Shown here in pieces: positions 43,324 to 51,945 of a stretch of 64,000 nt of DNA. Within the stretch, counting starts at the first letter, position 1; each line of letters opens with the position of its first letter. The DNA is from Nocardia pneumoniae NBRC 100136. GTDB taxonomy: Bacteria > Actinomycetota > Actinomycetes > Mycobacteriales > Mycobacteriaceae. The stretch covers positions 62,001 through 126,000 of the forward strand of contig NZ_BAGF01000084.1 in the NCBI RefSeq assembly GCF_000308755.1. Direction: 5' to 3'. Position numbers and translations under genes: made by a program. The notes below the pieces were generated by a model. The model made no database searches, was not told where the DNA came from, and saw only the letters and a program-made list of their open reading frames with translations.

Positions 43324-46313
43324 TGTTCACACGCTGGGGCGATCTGGCCTACCGGCTGCGCTTCGCCGTCATCGGGATCGTCAGCGCGGCCCTCTTGGCA
43401 CTAGGCGGATACGGCTTCGGCCTGGAACACCACCTCAGCTCCAGCGGATGGGACGATCCGACATCGGAATCCGCGGAGGCGGCGCGAATCTCCGACGCGG
43501 CGTTCGGGCGCGACCACAGCAGCGACGTGATCGTGCTCTACACCGCGCCCGAGGGCAAGACGATCGACGATCCGGCGTTCCGGCAGAAGATCGTCGACAG
43601 CCTCAACCGGCTGCCCAAGGAGCACCCGGACGAGATCGCCAAGGTCAACGGCGCCTACTGGCAGACCGAGACCGGGCAGGGATCTCCTTCGCTCTTCGGT
43701 TCGAAGGACAAGAAGTACACCTTCGCCTCGATCGCCATCGTCGGCGACAACGACACCGAGATGGTGCGCAACTTCCGGAAAGTGAAGGACGTCTTCTACA
43801 TTCCGGGCGTCGACGTCCAGGTCACCGGCTTGCAGGCGGTCGCGGGCACGCTCAATGACACCATGGCCGCCGACCAGAAGCGCATGGAGATGCTCGCCAT
43901 CCCGGCGGTCGCGGTGCTGCTGTTCTTCATCTTCGGCGGACTGGTCGCGGCGGGCCTGCCGCTGGTCGTCGGTGGTCTCACGGTCATCGGCGCCAACGGC
44001 ATCATCATGTTCCTGACGAAGTTCACCGAGGTGAACTCGTTCGTCTCCGGCGTGGTCTCGATGATCGGCCTCGGCTTGGCCATCGACTACGGCCTGTTCA
44101 TCGTGAGCCGTTTCCGTGAGGAACTGGCCGAGGGCTACGACACCCGGGCGGCGGTCCGGCGTTCGGTGATGACGGCGGGCCGCACCGTGGTGTTCTCCGC
44201 GACCATGATCATCGCCAGTCTCGGCGGCATGCTGCTGTTCCCGCAGGGCTTCTTGAAATCGGTGGCCTACGGCACCATCGCGACGGTCTCGCTGGCCGCG
44301 CTGACCGCCATCACGATCCTGCCCGCGATGCTCGGCGTCCTCGGGCCGCGCGTGGACATGCTGGGCCTGAAGAGATTCCGCAAGACCAAGACCGCGGAGG
44401 AGATCGAGAACGGCTTCTGGGGCAGGATCACGCAGTGGGTGATGAAGCACCCGCTGAAGATCGCCGTGCCGATCTGCATCGGCCTGCTGCTGCTCATCAT
44501 TCCGGTGAAGAACCTGGCCTTCGGCGGCATCAACGAGCGATACCTGCCGCCGGACAACAAGACTCGCGTGGCACTGGAGGAGTTCTACGACGTCTTCCCC
44601 CTGCGGAAGACCGATCCGGTCCAGCTGGTCATGGTCTCCGACGACAGCACCGCGGTCGGCAAGGTGTGGAAGCAAGCCAGCGAGGCTCCCGGCCTCACCG
44701 GCAAGTTCGAGGTGCCCAGCCGCTCCAACAGCCAACCCGACGTCTACCGGACGAGCGCGACGCTGGAGGATTCGGAAAACGCCGATCCGACCATCGAATA
44801 CCTGCGCTCCATCGACGTTCCCGACAACGTCCAGCTCTACGTCGGCGGCCAGCCCACCATCCAGAAGGACAGCATCGACGCGCTGCTCGGCCGCATGCCC
44901 GCGATGATCGCGCTGGTCATGTTCGTCACCACGCTGCTGATGTTCCTCACCTTCGGCTCGCTGGTGCTGCCGATCAAGGCCGCGCTCATGAGCGCGCTCG
45001 GGCTCGGCTCCACGCTGGGCATCCTGACCTGGATCTTCGTGGACGGCCACGCCGCGAGCCTGCTGAACTTCACGCCGCAGCCGATCATGTCGCCGGTGCT
45101 GGTGCTGATCATCGCGGTGATCTACGGCCTGTCCACCGACTACGAGGTCTTCCTGCTGTCCCGCATGGTCGAGGCGCGCACGATGGGCGCCTCCACCACC
45201 GAGGCGGTGCGGGCGGGCACCGCGCACACCGGCCGCATCATCACCGCGGCAGCGCTGATCCTGCTCGTGGTGGTCGGCGCGTTCGCGTTCTCCGATCTGG
45301 TGATGATGCAGTACATCGCGTACGGCTTGATCGCGGCGCTGTTCATCGACGCCACCATCCTGCGCATGCTGCTGGTGCCCGCCACCATGAAGCTGCTCGG
45401 CGACGACTGCTGGTGGGCCCCGGCCTGGATGAAGAAGGTCCAGCAGAAGATCGGACTCGGGGAACCCATCCTCGACGACGAGCGCCCCGGCGGCGGCGAT
45501 GTCGTCGACCTGGTCAAGACCACGCCGGTCACCGACCCGGTGACCATGCAGATCCCCGCGGTGACGGCCGCCAACAAGGTGCCACGCAGGCGCAAGCCGC
45601 GCACCGTCGCGGAGATCGAGGCCGAGGCGCCCACGCAGCGGCTGGACCGCACGCCGCCGCCGACGCCCATGCCGCAGACCGCTCCCGCGCCCGCACCGCA
45701 CGATCCGACCAGGAGGCGTCCTACTCCACCGACGAATTCCGCGCCGCGGCCGAGTGATCCGATCCGTCCGCGGCGGATCGGACAGATCCCGAAGGCCGCG
45801 CACTTCGCGCCGGATCAGGCCGAAGCGCAACCGGAGCCGATGTCCGCGACGACCTATAACGCCGTAGGACCGCGACTGGCTCCGTCCGCTGGCACGCCGC
45901 GGGATCCGAACCGGTCGCACGTCGGCACGCCCTCGCTGGCCCTGCCGGAGCACGAGCCGCGGCCCATCGTCCCGTCCGTCACGCCTCCGCCGCGCCCGAT
46001 CCAGGCACAGGAGCCACTCTCGGGAGTCGCGCAGGACCCCACCGTGGATCTGCCGCACCAGCCGTCCACGCCGCCCGACCCTCGGCCGCTGTCGCGGGAG
46101 ACGGGTGGTGCCGCGCATCGCGCACCCGAGAGCGGGCCGACTGCGGAGCCGGACAACGGCCCGGACACCAACCGCAGCAGCATCGAGAACTGGATGGCCG
46201 AACTCCGCTCCTCCCGCCGTCAGAGCGTGCGGCAGAGCGAGGGACGGCACCATGACAGCGAGGGCCGCACGGTCAGCGTGAACGAACTGCTGCGCCGCCG
46301 CGAACGCGAGTGA
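43323..46313 (+). CDS. mmpL3: Trehalose monomycolate flippase MmpL3
   Basis: RND-superfamily inner-membrane exporter of 996 residues that moves trehalose monomycolate to the periplasm for the mycomembrane, driven by the proton gradient. Twelve membrane helices are arranged as 1+5 and 1+5 with two periplasmic porter domains (~40-180 and ~400-540). The proton-relay Asp-Tyr pairs are D255-Y256 (GLAIDYGLFIVSR) and D606-Y607 (GLSTDYEVFLLSR). The C-terminal ~270 residues are cytoplasmic, Pro/Arg-rich and disordered, longer than I recall for Mtb MmpL3 (944 in all). GTG 43323 is coupled to the NYN gene stop. A convergent hairpin follows at 46463-46501. Confidence 0.94.
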   Translation: MFTRWGDLAYRLRFAVIGIVSAALLALGGYGFGLEHHLSSSGWDDPTSESAEAARISDAAFGRDHSSDVIVLYTAPEGKTIDDPAFRQKIVDSLNRLPKEHPDEIAKVNGAYWQTETGQGSPSLFGSKDKKYTFASIAIVGDNDTEMVRNFRKVKDVFYIPGVDVQVTGLQAVAGTLNDTMAADQKRMEMLAIPAVAVLLFFIFGGLVAAGLPLVVGGLTVIGANGIIMFLTKFTEVNSFVSGVVSMIGLGLAIDYGLFIVSRFREELAEGYDTRAAVRRSVMTAGRTVVFSATMIIASLGGMLLFPQGFLKSVAYGTIATVSLAALTAITILPAMLGVLGPRVDMLGLKRFRKTKTAEEIENGFWGRITQWVMKHPLKIAVPICIGLLLLIIPVKNLAFGGINERYLPPDNKTRVALEEFYDVFPLRKTDPVQLVMVSDDSTAVGKVWKQASEAPGLTGKFEVPSRSNSQPDVYRTSATLEDSENADPTIEYLRSIDVPDNVQLYVGGQPTIQKDSIDALLGRMPAMIALVMFVTTLLMFLTFGSLVLPIKAALMSALGLGSTLGILTWIFVDGHAASLLNFTPQPIMSPVLVLIIAVIYGLSTDYEVFLLSRMVEARTMGASTTEAVRAGTAHTGRIITAAALILLVVVGAFAFSDLVMMQYIAYGLIAALFIDATILRMLLVPATMKLLGDDCWWAPAWMKKVQQKIGLGEPILDDERPGGGDVVDLVKTTPVTDPVTMQIPAVTAANKVPRRRKPRTVAEIEAEAPTQRLDRTPPPTPMPQTAPAPAPHDPTRRRPTPPTNSAPRPSDPIRPRRIGQIPKAAHFAPDQAEAQPEPMSATTYNAVGPRLAPSAGTPRDPNRSHVGTPSLALPEHEPRPIVPSVTPPPRPIQAQEPLSGVAQDPTVDLPHQPSTPPDPRPLSRETGGAAHRAPESGPTAEPDNGPDTNRSSIENWMAELRSSRRQSVRQSEGRHHDSEGRTVSVNELLRRRERE

Positions 46314-46462
46314 GCGACCGAGCGCGCCGGTGCGAACGCCGCTGCGCCTCGGACGATGCGCCGACTCCACGACAGCCCCACCATGATCCGGGCCGACCTG
46401 GCCAGTTGGGTCGCCCATGTGCATCGCCGGAGCGCTCCGCCTGTCCCCGACCGCCCAGGACA

Positions 46463-46501
46463 CCGAATGCCCATACCTCATGGGAGGTTCGGGACATTCG
46501 G
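46463..46501. terminator. Nested hairpin between mmpL3 and DUF2339 gene
   Basis: CCGAATG (46463-46469) pairs with CATTCGG (46495-46501), continuing inward with CCC/GGG and an inner ACCTC/GAGGT stem. It lies in the 210-base convergent gap 46314-46523, which holds nothing else recognisable. Confidence 0.55.
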
Positions 46502-46523
46502 TCGGCATGCGATGTGGTCGAGA

Positions 46524-48593
46524 TCAACCAGCCGCCGCGTCGCTGTCCGCTCCCGCGTCGGCGAAGGCTCGGGCGTATCGGGTTCCGGCCAGCAGCAACA
46601 GGATGCCGACGACCAGGAACGCGGCGACGCGGACGATCCCGTCCAGGGTGGCCAGGTCGAAGAGGAACAGTTTGGCCAAAGCGGCCGCGGTGACCAGCAA
46701 CCCGGATCCGAGGGCCAGTTTGGCCACGGCGGTTGCGTTGGCAAGCCTGCGTAATCCGAACAGGAGTGCGGCGGTGGCACCCGCCATCCACAGAATGGTC
46801 GCGGCGCTGTGGCCGATGAGGAATCCGTTCCGGGTGCCGGTCGCGACGCCGATGGACACCGTCGCCGCGGTCACCGCGTAGAGCCCCGCGACGCTCGCGG
46901 CGATCCACTGCAACTCGCCGCCTGCCGCCAGACCGGGCAGCCGTCGCGCGCACCACAGCGCCACCGCGACCACCGCGAGGGCCAGCACCGCGCCGAGCAC
47001 GGTCGCCGAGCCCAGATTCGCCTCCGAACGAGCTTGCGAGGCAAGAGTTTCCGGACCCGCGACATTCAGCAGCGCGAACCCGCCGAGGACGGCGAATGCC
47101 GCGCCGATTCCGGCCGCGACGCGGGAGCGCTGCTGGCCCGCCACGCCGAGAACGGCCAGCGCCACCATGAGCAGAGCGATGGGCAGCGTCTTCGTGTCCG
47201 ACACGCCGACGCACGCCTCGAGCAAGGCAATCGAGCCCGCCACGGCGGCGACAACCGTGGTATGGCGCGGAATACGCAGCTGTGCGCCGAGTTTCGGCAG
47301 CATGGGCGCCGCGGCGACGAGCAGCAGCACCGCGGCGGCGACCGACGCCACCAGCACGGCAGCGCGCCGGTCGTCGTACATGCCGGGCGCCACCAGGATC
47401 GGGACCAGCGCCGCCGCCATCGTCAGCGAGGCGGTGAGGTCGGCGGACCGATGCCGGACGACGACGATCGTCCCGATGAGCCCGACCAGCGCGACCGCCG
47501 CCGCGGCGACGAGCAGCCAGGTCCGCTCACCCGCCGCGGGAGTACCGAGTACGGCGCCAACGAGGAACACGAACGTCGCGAGGACCGCGGGCATCGTCCG
47601 CGCCGCGTGCAGATGCGGCCAGTTCCGCGGCAGGTGAACCGGCACGCAGGCCACCTGCACCACGATCAAGAACCCCAGCAGTACCAGGCGGCTGGTCAGC
47701 ACCGGCGACAGCGCGGCAACGGCGAGCACCACGAGCACGGCCAACGGCTGCGACCGCCACCGCATCGCGAGACCGACGCCGGCGGCGGCGACACCGAAGG
47801 CGACCGCGAGTCCGAGCACCGGATGCAGCCAGTGGTAGATCGCGGTGACCGCGACCACGTCGAGGTAAGCACCGGCGATGCCGGTGGCCGCCAAGGCGAT
47901 CCCGCCGACCCGTCCTCCGGTCTGCCCGAAGACCCGCACGCCCGCGCCCACCAGCGCCGCCGAGAACACAGCACCTGCGACAACCCTGGGCACCGGCCCG
48001 AAGAATCCCGCCTGCGCGGCCAGCACCAGCAACATCGCGACGCCGATCAGCGTCACCGCGACACCGGCCAACGCCAGGATCCGGCTGATCACCCCGTCCC
48101 GCTGCCACCATGGCGTGTGCGGCACTCGCGGCCCAGCGCGCGGTGGGACGGGCGGCGCGACTCCCGGCATCGGCCCCCGCGCGTTCGGCGGCCAGGGCGC
48201 GCCGCCACCCCATGCCCCGCCGGGCGGGGCGAAACGAGGAGCATACGGGGGCGGCGGCGCGGGAATCGGCGCACCAGCCACCGAAGAAGGACCGGGCCAA
48301 GGCGGCGTGGCCGATGCCACCGCATTGGGCGCACCAGACGTCGTCGGTCGACCGGGCATCGGCTCGATCAGCGCCTCCCGCGGATGGGTGTCTGGAACCT
48401 CCGAAGCTGTTCCTTGGACGACGGATGGCGTGCGCCCCAGCTCCCCGGTAACCCCCTCACCTGCGGCAGAATCCGCGGCGACCTGCTCGCGCAGCAGTTC
48501 CAGATCACGCCCGAGCACACCGAGCCGCGTTCCCAGCGTGGTGAACTCGCCGGACAGCCGCGCGAGCAGCGCCGGATCGAGAGAGGTAGTCAT
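46524..48593 (-). CDS. Large DUF2339 polytopic membrane protein
   Basis: Protein of 689 residues. A short helical N-terminus (residues 8-40, possible coiled coil) is followed by a Pro/Gly-rich linker (~95-160). About 18-20 tightly packed membrane helices fill the rest. VISRILALAGVAVTLIGVAMLL and the C-terminal AKLFLFDLATLDGIVRVAAF are hallmarks of DUF2339, a widespread family without known function. ATG 48593 is the first credible start; its SD is weak. It is convergent with mmpL3, but no functional link is established. Confidence 0.83.
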   Translation of the reverse strand: MTTSLDPALLARLSGEFTTLGTRLGVLGRDLELLREQVAADSAAGEGVTGELGRTPSVVQGTASEVPDTHPREALIEPMPGRPTTSGAPNAVASATPPWPGPSSVAGAPIPAPPPPYAPRFAPPGGAWGGGAPWPPNARGPMPGVAPPVPPRAGPRVPHTPWWQRDGVISRILALAGVAVTLIGVAMLLVLAAQAGFFGPVPRVVAGAVFSAALVGAGVRVFGQTGGRVGGIALAATGIAGAYLDVVAVTAIYHWLHPVLGLAVAFGVAAAGVGLAMRWRSQPLAVLVVLAVAALSPVLTSRLVLLGFLIVVQVACVPVHLPRNWPHLHAARTMPAVLATFVFLVGAVLGTPAAGERTWLLVAAAAVALVGLIGTIVVVRHRSADLTASLTMAAALVPILVAPGMYDDRRAAVLVASVAAAVLLLVAAAPMLPKLGAQLRIPRHTTVVAAVAGSIALLEACVGVSDTKTLPIALLMVALAVLGVAGQQRSRVAAGIGAAFAVLGGFALLNVAGPETLASQARSEANLGSATVLGAVLALAVVAVALWCARRLPGLAAGGELQWIAASVAGLYAVTAATVSIGVATGTRNGFLIGHSAATILWMAGATAALLFGLRRLANATAVAKLALGSGLLVTAAALAKLFLFDLATLDGIVRVAAFLVVGILLLLAGTRYARAFADAGADSDAAAG

Positions 48594-48704
48594 GCCTTCA
48601 TGCTCGTTCCCACCACGCGCGCAGGCATGAGTAGTAACCCCTGTAGACAGCCGAGATCTACCTGATCGTCGCCGGATCGCCGGTGCCGCGGGCGCACCAC
48701 ACAC

Positions 48705-48742
48705 GACCGGCCCCCACCCGGGCAGACGAGTGAGGGCCGGTC
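48705..48742. terminator. Hairpin downstream of the gene at 48755-49207
   Basis: GACCGGCCC (48705-48713) pairs with GGGCCGGTC (48734-48742) with a 20-base loop. It lies just past the stop of the leftward gene, before the start of the DUF2339 gene. Confidence 0.65.
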
Positions 48743-48754
48743 TTCGCCAGATGG

Positions 48755-49207
48755 TCAGTAGGCACGCAGGCCGATGACCTCGTGCACGGCTTCGATCACC
48801 GCGGAACGCGGCGGCATCCGCAGCACGCCGGGCGCGGGCTCACCGGCCCAATGCCAGCCGAGCGGTGAGTCGGAACTGGGCAGCAGGAGGGTCCGGCCGC
48901 CCGGGACCACGGTGACCTGGTGACCGGCGAGGCAGCGCCGGATCGGGACCTCCACGGGCCGTGCGGGGCTGGGTGGCGTGACGAGAAAGGTCCAGTTGCG
49001 TTCGCCCGGATCGGCGATCACGGGTGCGGTGTGGTGGCGTTCCAGCTGGGTCAGGACCTTGCGGCCCAGTTCCGGCGGCATGACGATCGCGCCGATGATG
49101 GAACCGGTGGTGATCATCGGGCGTCCGGCGAGAAGCTGAACCGGCAGCCCGTAGGTATGCCGCAGCAGGCGCGCGACTTCGTGGGGCGAATGACAGCTCT
49201 CGAACAT
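48755..49207 (-). CDS. Conserved hypothetical next to XRE/TPR regulator
   Basis: Protein of 150 residues beginning MFESCHSPHEVARLLRHTYG. It contains SIIGAIVMPPELGRKVLTQLE, WTFLVTPPSP, and a C-terminal block VTVVPGGRTLLLPSSDSPLG followed by PPRSAVIEAVHEVIGL. The GWHWAG and WTFLVTPP segments remind me of the small primase-polymerase-like proteins that occur beside XRE regulators in streptomycetes and nocardiae, but the similarity is only by eye. ATG 49207 is chosen because the conserved-looking part begins there; longer in-frame versions are Arg/Pro-rich noise. Divergent from the XRE/TPR gene, probably its target. Confidence 0.65.
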   Translation of the reverse strand: MFESCHSPHEVARLLRHTYGLPVQLLAGRPMITTGSIIGAIVMPPELGRKVLTQLERHHTAPVIADPGERNWTFLVTPPSPARPVEVPIRRCLAGHQVTVVPGGRTLLLPSSDSPLGWHWAGEPAPGVLRMPPRSAVIEAVHEVIGLRAY

Positions 49208-49581
49208 GGCCCTACCCCGCCCCGAAGAAGCCGGATCCGCTGACGACAACGGACATTCGGCATAGCAACTCGTGCCGGTCGCGCACCCGCCGCCGGGAGA
49301 ACGCGGGTAGGGCGCTGACCAGGCGTGCCGATCGAGTGGTGCTGTGGCGCGCCGGTCGCGTGGTCTGTGCATCGAGCCCGCACGCGCGATCGGCGCGTCC
49401 GGCCTGCACGGTGTTGTTCGGCATGGTGATCATTGCCGCCGCCCTTTGCTGTCAAAGTTGCAGAAAGGCAACGGTATTCCAACTAGCAGCCAACTAGTCG
49501 TACGCAATGTCCCACTTCGGTCGAGTTCGATGGCATAGCGTCGTACCCTGAAACCCAGATTTAACAAAAGGACTTGGGTAC
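49208..49581. promoter_or_regulatory. Divergent promoter region with 11-bp-spaced direct repeat
   Basis: The right part of this 374-base gap is AT-richer and carries CCAACTAG twice, at 49479-49486 and 49490-49497. The repeats are 11 bp apart, one helical turn. The AAAGGAC SD for the XRE/TPR gene lies at 49567-49573. A small leftward ORF of 73 codons (49212-49433) lies in the left part but is unconvincing. Confidence 0.5.
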
Positions 49582-50772
49582 ATGGACGAATCGTCGATCG
49601 GAGTTCGGATCCGCCAGTTCCGCGGGAAGGCGCTCACCCAGCGCCAGCTCGCCGACCAGGCCGGGGTCAGCGTGGATCTGGTGCGCAAGCTCGAGCAGGG
49701 CGGCCGCCAGACCGCCTCGATCGCCAGCTTGCAGAAGATCGCGCGCGCCCTGGACGTGGATATCGCCGATCTCATCGGCAAACGCCACGGCGTGCCGTCC
49801 GCCAACCCGGACGCGGGCATCGTCGCCATCCGCCGCGCGCTGACGCCGGTCGACGACCTGCTCGGGGAGACCAAGGAGGAAGAGGCGGTCAGCCTCGACG
49901 ACGGTCGCCGAGCGGTCGAGTACGCCTGGGGCGCCTACTGGTCGGGCCGCTACGAGCTGCTGACCTCCATCCTGCCGCCCGGACTGACCCAGCTGCGCGC
50001 CACCGTGCACGCCGCCCGCAACGGTTCGGTCGCGCCCGCCAACGAGCTGCTGGCCAGGATGTACTGGGTAACCGGCTGCACACTGGTGCATCTCGGCCAG
50101 ACCGATCCGGCGTTCCTCGCGATCCGCCAAGCGCTCGGCGCCGCCGAGCTGGGCAACGACCCGCTGCTGCTGGCCACCATCCGCGGCTCGGTCGCCTGGC
50201 AGTTGCTGGTGCAGGGACGCTACGACGAGTCACGCGGTGTCGCGCTGAACGCGGCGGCGAATCTGGAGCCTTCCGGCGACGTCACGCCCGCCCATCTGTC
50301 CGCCTACGGCTCGCTGGTGTTGCAGGGCGCGACCGCCGCGGGCCGGGCGCAGGATGTGCAGAGCGCGTTGGCGCTGGTCGAGACCGCGAGCGAGGTCGCG
50401 CTGCGGATCGGCGGGGATCGGCAGGACTACGAGACCTATTTCGGCCCTTCGCAGGTGGTCATGCAAACCGTCGACGTGAACGTCTCCTCCGAGCGTTACC
50501 CGGAGGCGCTGGCCGCCGCCAAGGACATGCCGGTCAACGGAAGTCTCCCGCAGGCGTCCCGGGCCCGCCACCTGGCCGACACCGCGGTCGCGCTGACCCG
50601 CACCGGCCAGCACCAGCGCGCGCTGGACGCGCTGCTGACCGCGGAACGGGTGGGCGGAGCGGACTGGCTGAAATACCAGACGCTGCCCCGGCATATCGTG
50701 TCCGAACTGCTCGACCACGACCGGCGGGTGCCGCTGCGCGCGTTCGCCCGCCGCATCGGGGTCAACACCTAG
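49582..50772 (+). CDS. XRE regulator with C-terminal TPR-like domain
   Basis: Regulator of 396 residues. Residues 5-65 are a Cro/C1-type helix-turn-helix (GVRIRQFRGKALTQRQLADQ, then VSVDLVRKLEQGGRQTAS as two halves of the HTH). Residues ~110-390 are helical repeats of TPR type (e.g. ASRARHLADTAVALTRTGQH), a common ligand- or peptide-sensing arrangement. ATG 49582 has AAAGGAC 8 bases upstream. Its 3' end overlaps the convergent MerR gene by 4 bases. The divergent small gene at 48755-49207 is its most likely target. Confidence 0.85.
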   Translation: MDESSIGVRIRQFRGKALTQRQLADQAGVSVDLVRKLEQGGRQTASIASLQKIARALDVDIADLIGKRHGVPSANPDAGIVAIRRALTPVDDLLGETKEEEAVSLDDGRRAVEYAWGAYWSGRYELLTSILPPGLTQLRATVHAARNGSVAPANELLARMYWVTGCTLVHLGQTDPAFLAIRQALGAAELGNDPLLLATIRGSVAWQLLVQGRYDESRGVALNAAANLEPSGDVTPAHLSAYGSLVLQGATAAGRAQDVQSALALVETASEVALRIGGDRQDYETYFGPSQVVMQTVDVNVSSERYPEALAAAKDMPVNGSLPQASRARHLADTAVALTRTGQHQRALDALLTAERVGGADWLKYQTLPRHIVSELLDHDRRVPLRAFARRIGVNT

Positions 50773-51137
50773 GTCGCCGGACGCTCGGCCGCCCGGTCGA
50801 TCACCTCGTCCAGCACCTCGCGCGACCGCACGAGATCTTTGATCGTGCGGGTGATCCGCTCCCGCTCGGTCCGCAGCTCGGCGACGAGCGCAGGGGTCGC
50901 GTACTCGTTGGGGCCGCCGTCCGCATCCCGCATGCACGGCAGGATCCGGGCGATCTTCTTGCTGGTCATGCCCGCCGCGAGCAGTTCCTGGATGTGAATG
51001 ACCCGGTCCACCGCGCGCTCCGGATAGTCGCGATGACCGCCCGGTGTGCGATCGGACGCCAATAGCCCCTGCTGCTCGTAGTAGCGCAGGGACCGCTCAC
51101 TGACGCCGGTACGCTCGGCAAGCTCCCCGATCCGCAT
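50769..51137 (-). CDS. MerR-family transcriptional regulator
   Basis: Protein of 122 residues. The winged helix-turn-helix is MRIGELAERTGVSERSLRYY followed by EQQGLLASDRTPGGHRDY, typical of MerR proteins acting on long-spaced promoters. The C-terminal dimerisation helix (TERERITRTIKDLVRSREVL) is short, and one cysteine is present (ILPCMRDADGG), so it is not a classical metal sensor. ATG 51137 is used. It lies 25 bases from the DUF1707 gene on the same strand. Confidence 0.87.
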   Translation of the reverse strand: MRIGELAERTGVSERSLRYYEQQGLLASDRTPGGHRDYPERAVDRVIHIQELLAAGMTSKKIARILPCMRDADGGPNEYATPALVAELRTERERITRTIKDLVRSREVLDEVIDRAAERPAT

Positions 51138-51162
51138 CCGCCACCTCGACTTTCGCGTCGGC

Positions 51163-51873
51163 TCAGCGCCCCGTCAATCGGCGCCAGTGCGCCAGGAACG
51201 GATGCTTGGCGGTGACCGATCCCAGCCGCATCCGGCCGTGCACCACCAGGTGCAGCGGGCCGAGCGGCGGTCCGGTGCGGACCTTGTTGTTCACGCTGGA
51301 ACCGATCAGTTCCAGCCCGTTCAGGTCGACGGTGGCCTCGGCCGGAACGATCAGGGTGACCGAACCGCAGTAGTCGTCGACGCGGATCTCGACCACCTGG
51401 GTCGACATGATGGCCTCGGTGAAGTCCAGCGTCACACCGGACAGCCAGTTGTTCAGATACAGCCTGGGCGCCACCTGCCAGGGGCCGCGGCGATTGACCG
51501 CGGACAGACGCGAGCGGATCACGGTGCCCGCCGTGTTCGAGCCGGGCACCGGCTGGACCGGCTTGCCGAAGGCGGGCGAGGAGTTCACGAAGGTCGACGG
51601 CGGTGCGGCGGGCCTGCCGATCAGGCGGACGCCGGGCAGGTCGATGAGCACGGCGTTCAGTTCTCCGCGTGTCTTCGCGGCCAGCGCGGTGTCCATCCGC
51701 TCGGTGAACTCACCGAGCGAGAGCATGCCCAAGCCGACCGCGCGCTGCAGGAGCTGTCCGACGTGTTCGCGCTCCGCGTCCGACACCCGCAGTTCCCGGT
51801 CACCCACCGTGTACACCGCCGGGTTGTCGCCACCGGAGCCGACCGCATTGGATACCGATTCGGGGCCGACCAT
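51163..51873 (-). CDS. DUF1707 protein with LiaF-like C-terminal domain
   Basis: Protein of 236 residues. Residues ~26-80 are the DUF1707 (SHOCT-like) domain: LRVSDAEREHVGQLLQRAVG and LSLGEFTERMDTALAAKTRG. A linker leads to a beta-rich C-terminal domain (~140-225; LSGVTLDFTEAIMSTQVVEI, then VDDYCGSVTLIVP) resembling the cell-wall-stress YvqF/LiaF beta-solenoid. No membrane helix is obvious. In many actinobacteria such proteins neighbour envelope-stress sensors; here it sits 73 bases downstream of a NarL-type response regulator, so a role in stress sensing is reasonable but inferred. Confidence 0.82.
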   Translation of the reverse strand: MVGPESVSNAVGSGGDNPAVYTVGDRELRVSDAEREHVGQLLQRAVGLGMLSLGEFTERMDTALAAKTRGELNAVLIDLPGVRLIGRPAAPPSTFVNSSPAFGKPVQPVPGSNTAGTVIRSRLSAVNRRGPWQVAPRLYLNNWLSGVTLDFTEAIMSTQVVEIRVDDYCGSVTLIVPAEATVDLNGLELIGSSVNNKVRTGPPLGPLHLVVHGRMRLGSVTAKHPFLAHWRRLTGR

Positions 51874-51945
51874 GCAATCGAGATTACCGAGCGCGCGGCC
51901 ACGGCCGCATCAGGGCGATCCCCGATTCCGCCGTACTTTCCCGGA

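Noticed and set aside
43401..46508. 1035-codon open frame on the minus strand opposite mmpL3
   Set aside because: Low-complexity Arg/His/Asp/Gln-rich translation is a by-product of high GC at third positions; the plus strand encodes a clear MmpL3.
49212..49433. 73-codon minus-strand ORF in the divergent region before the XRE/TPR gene
   Set aside because: It has a weak SD, Arg-rich composition and no recognisable domain, and it occupies a promoter region. Not excluded, but not supported.
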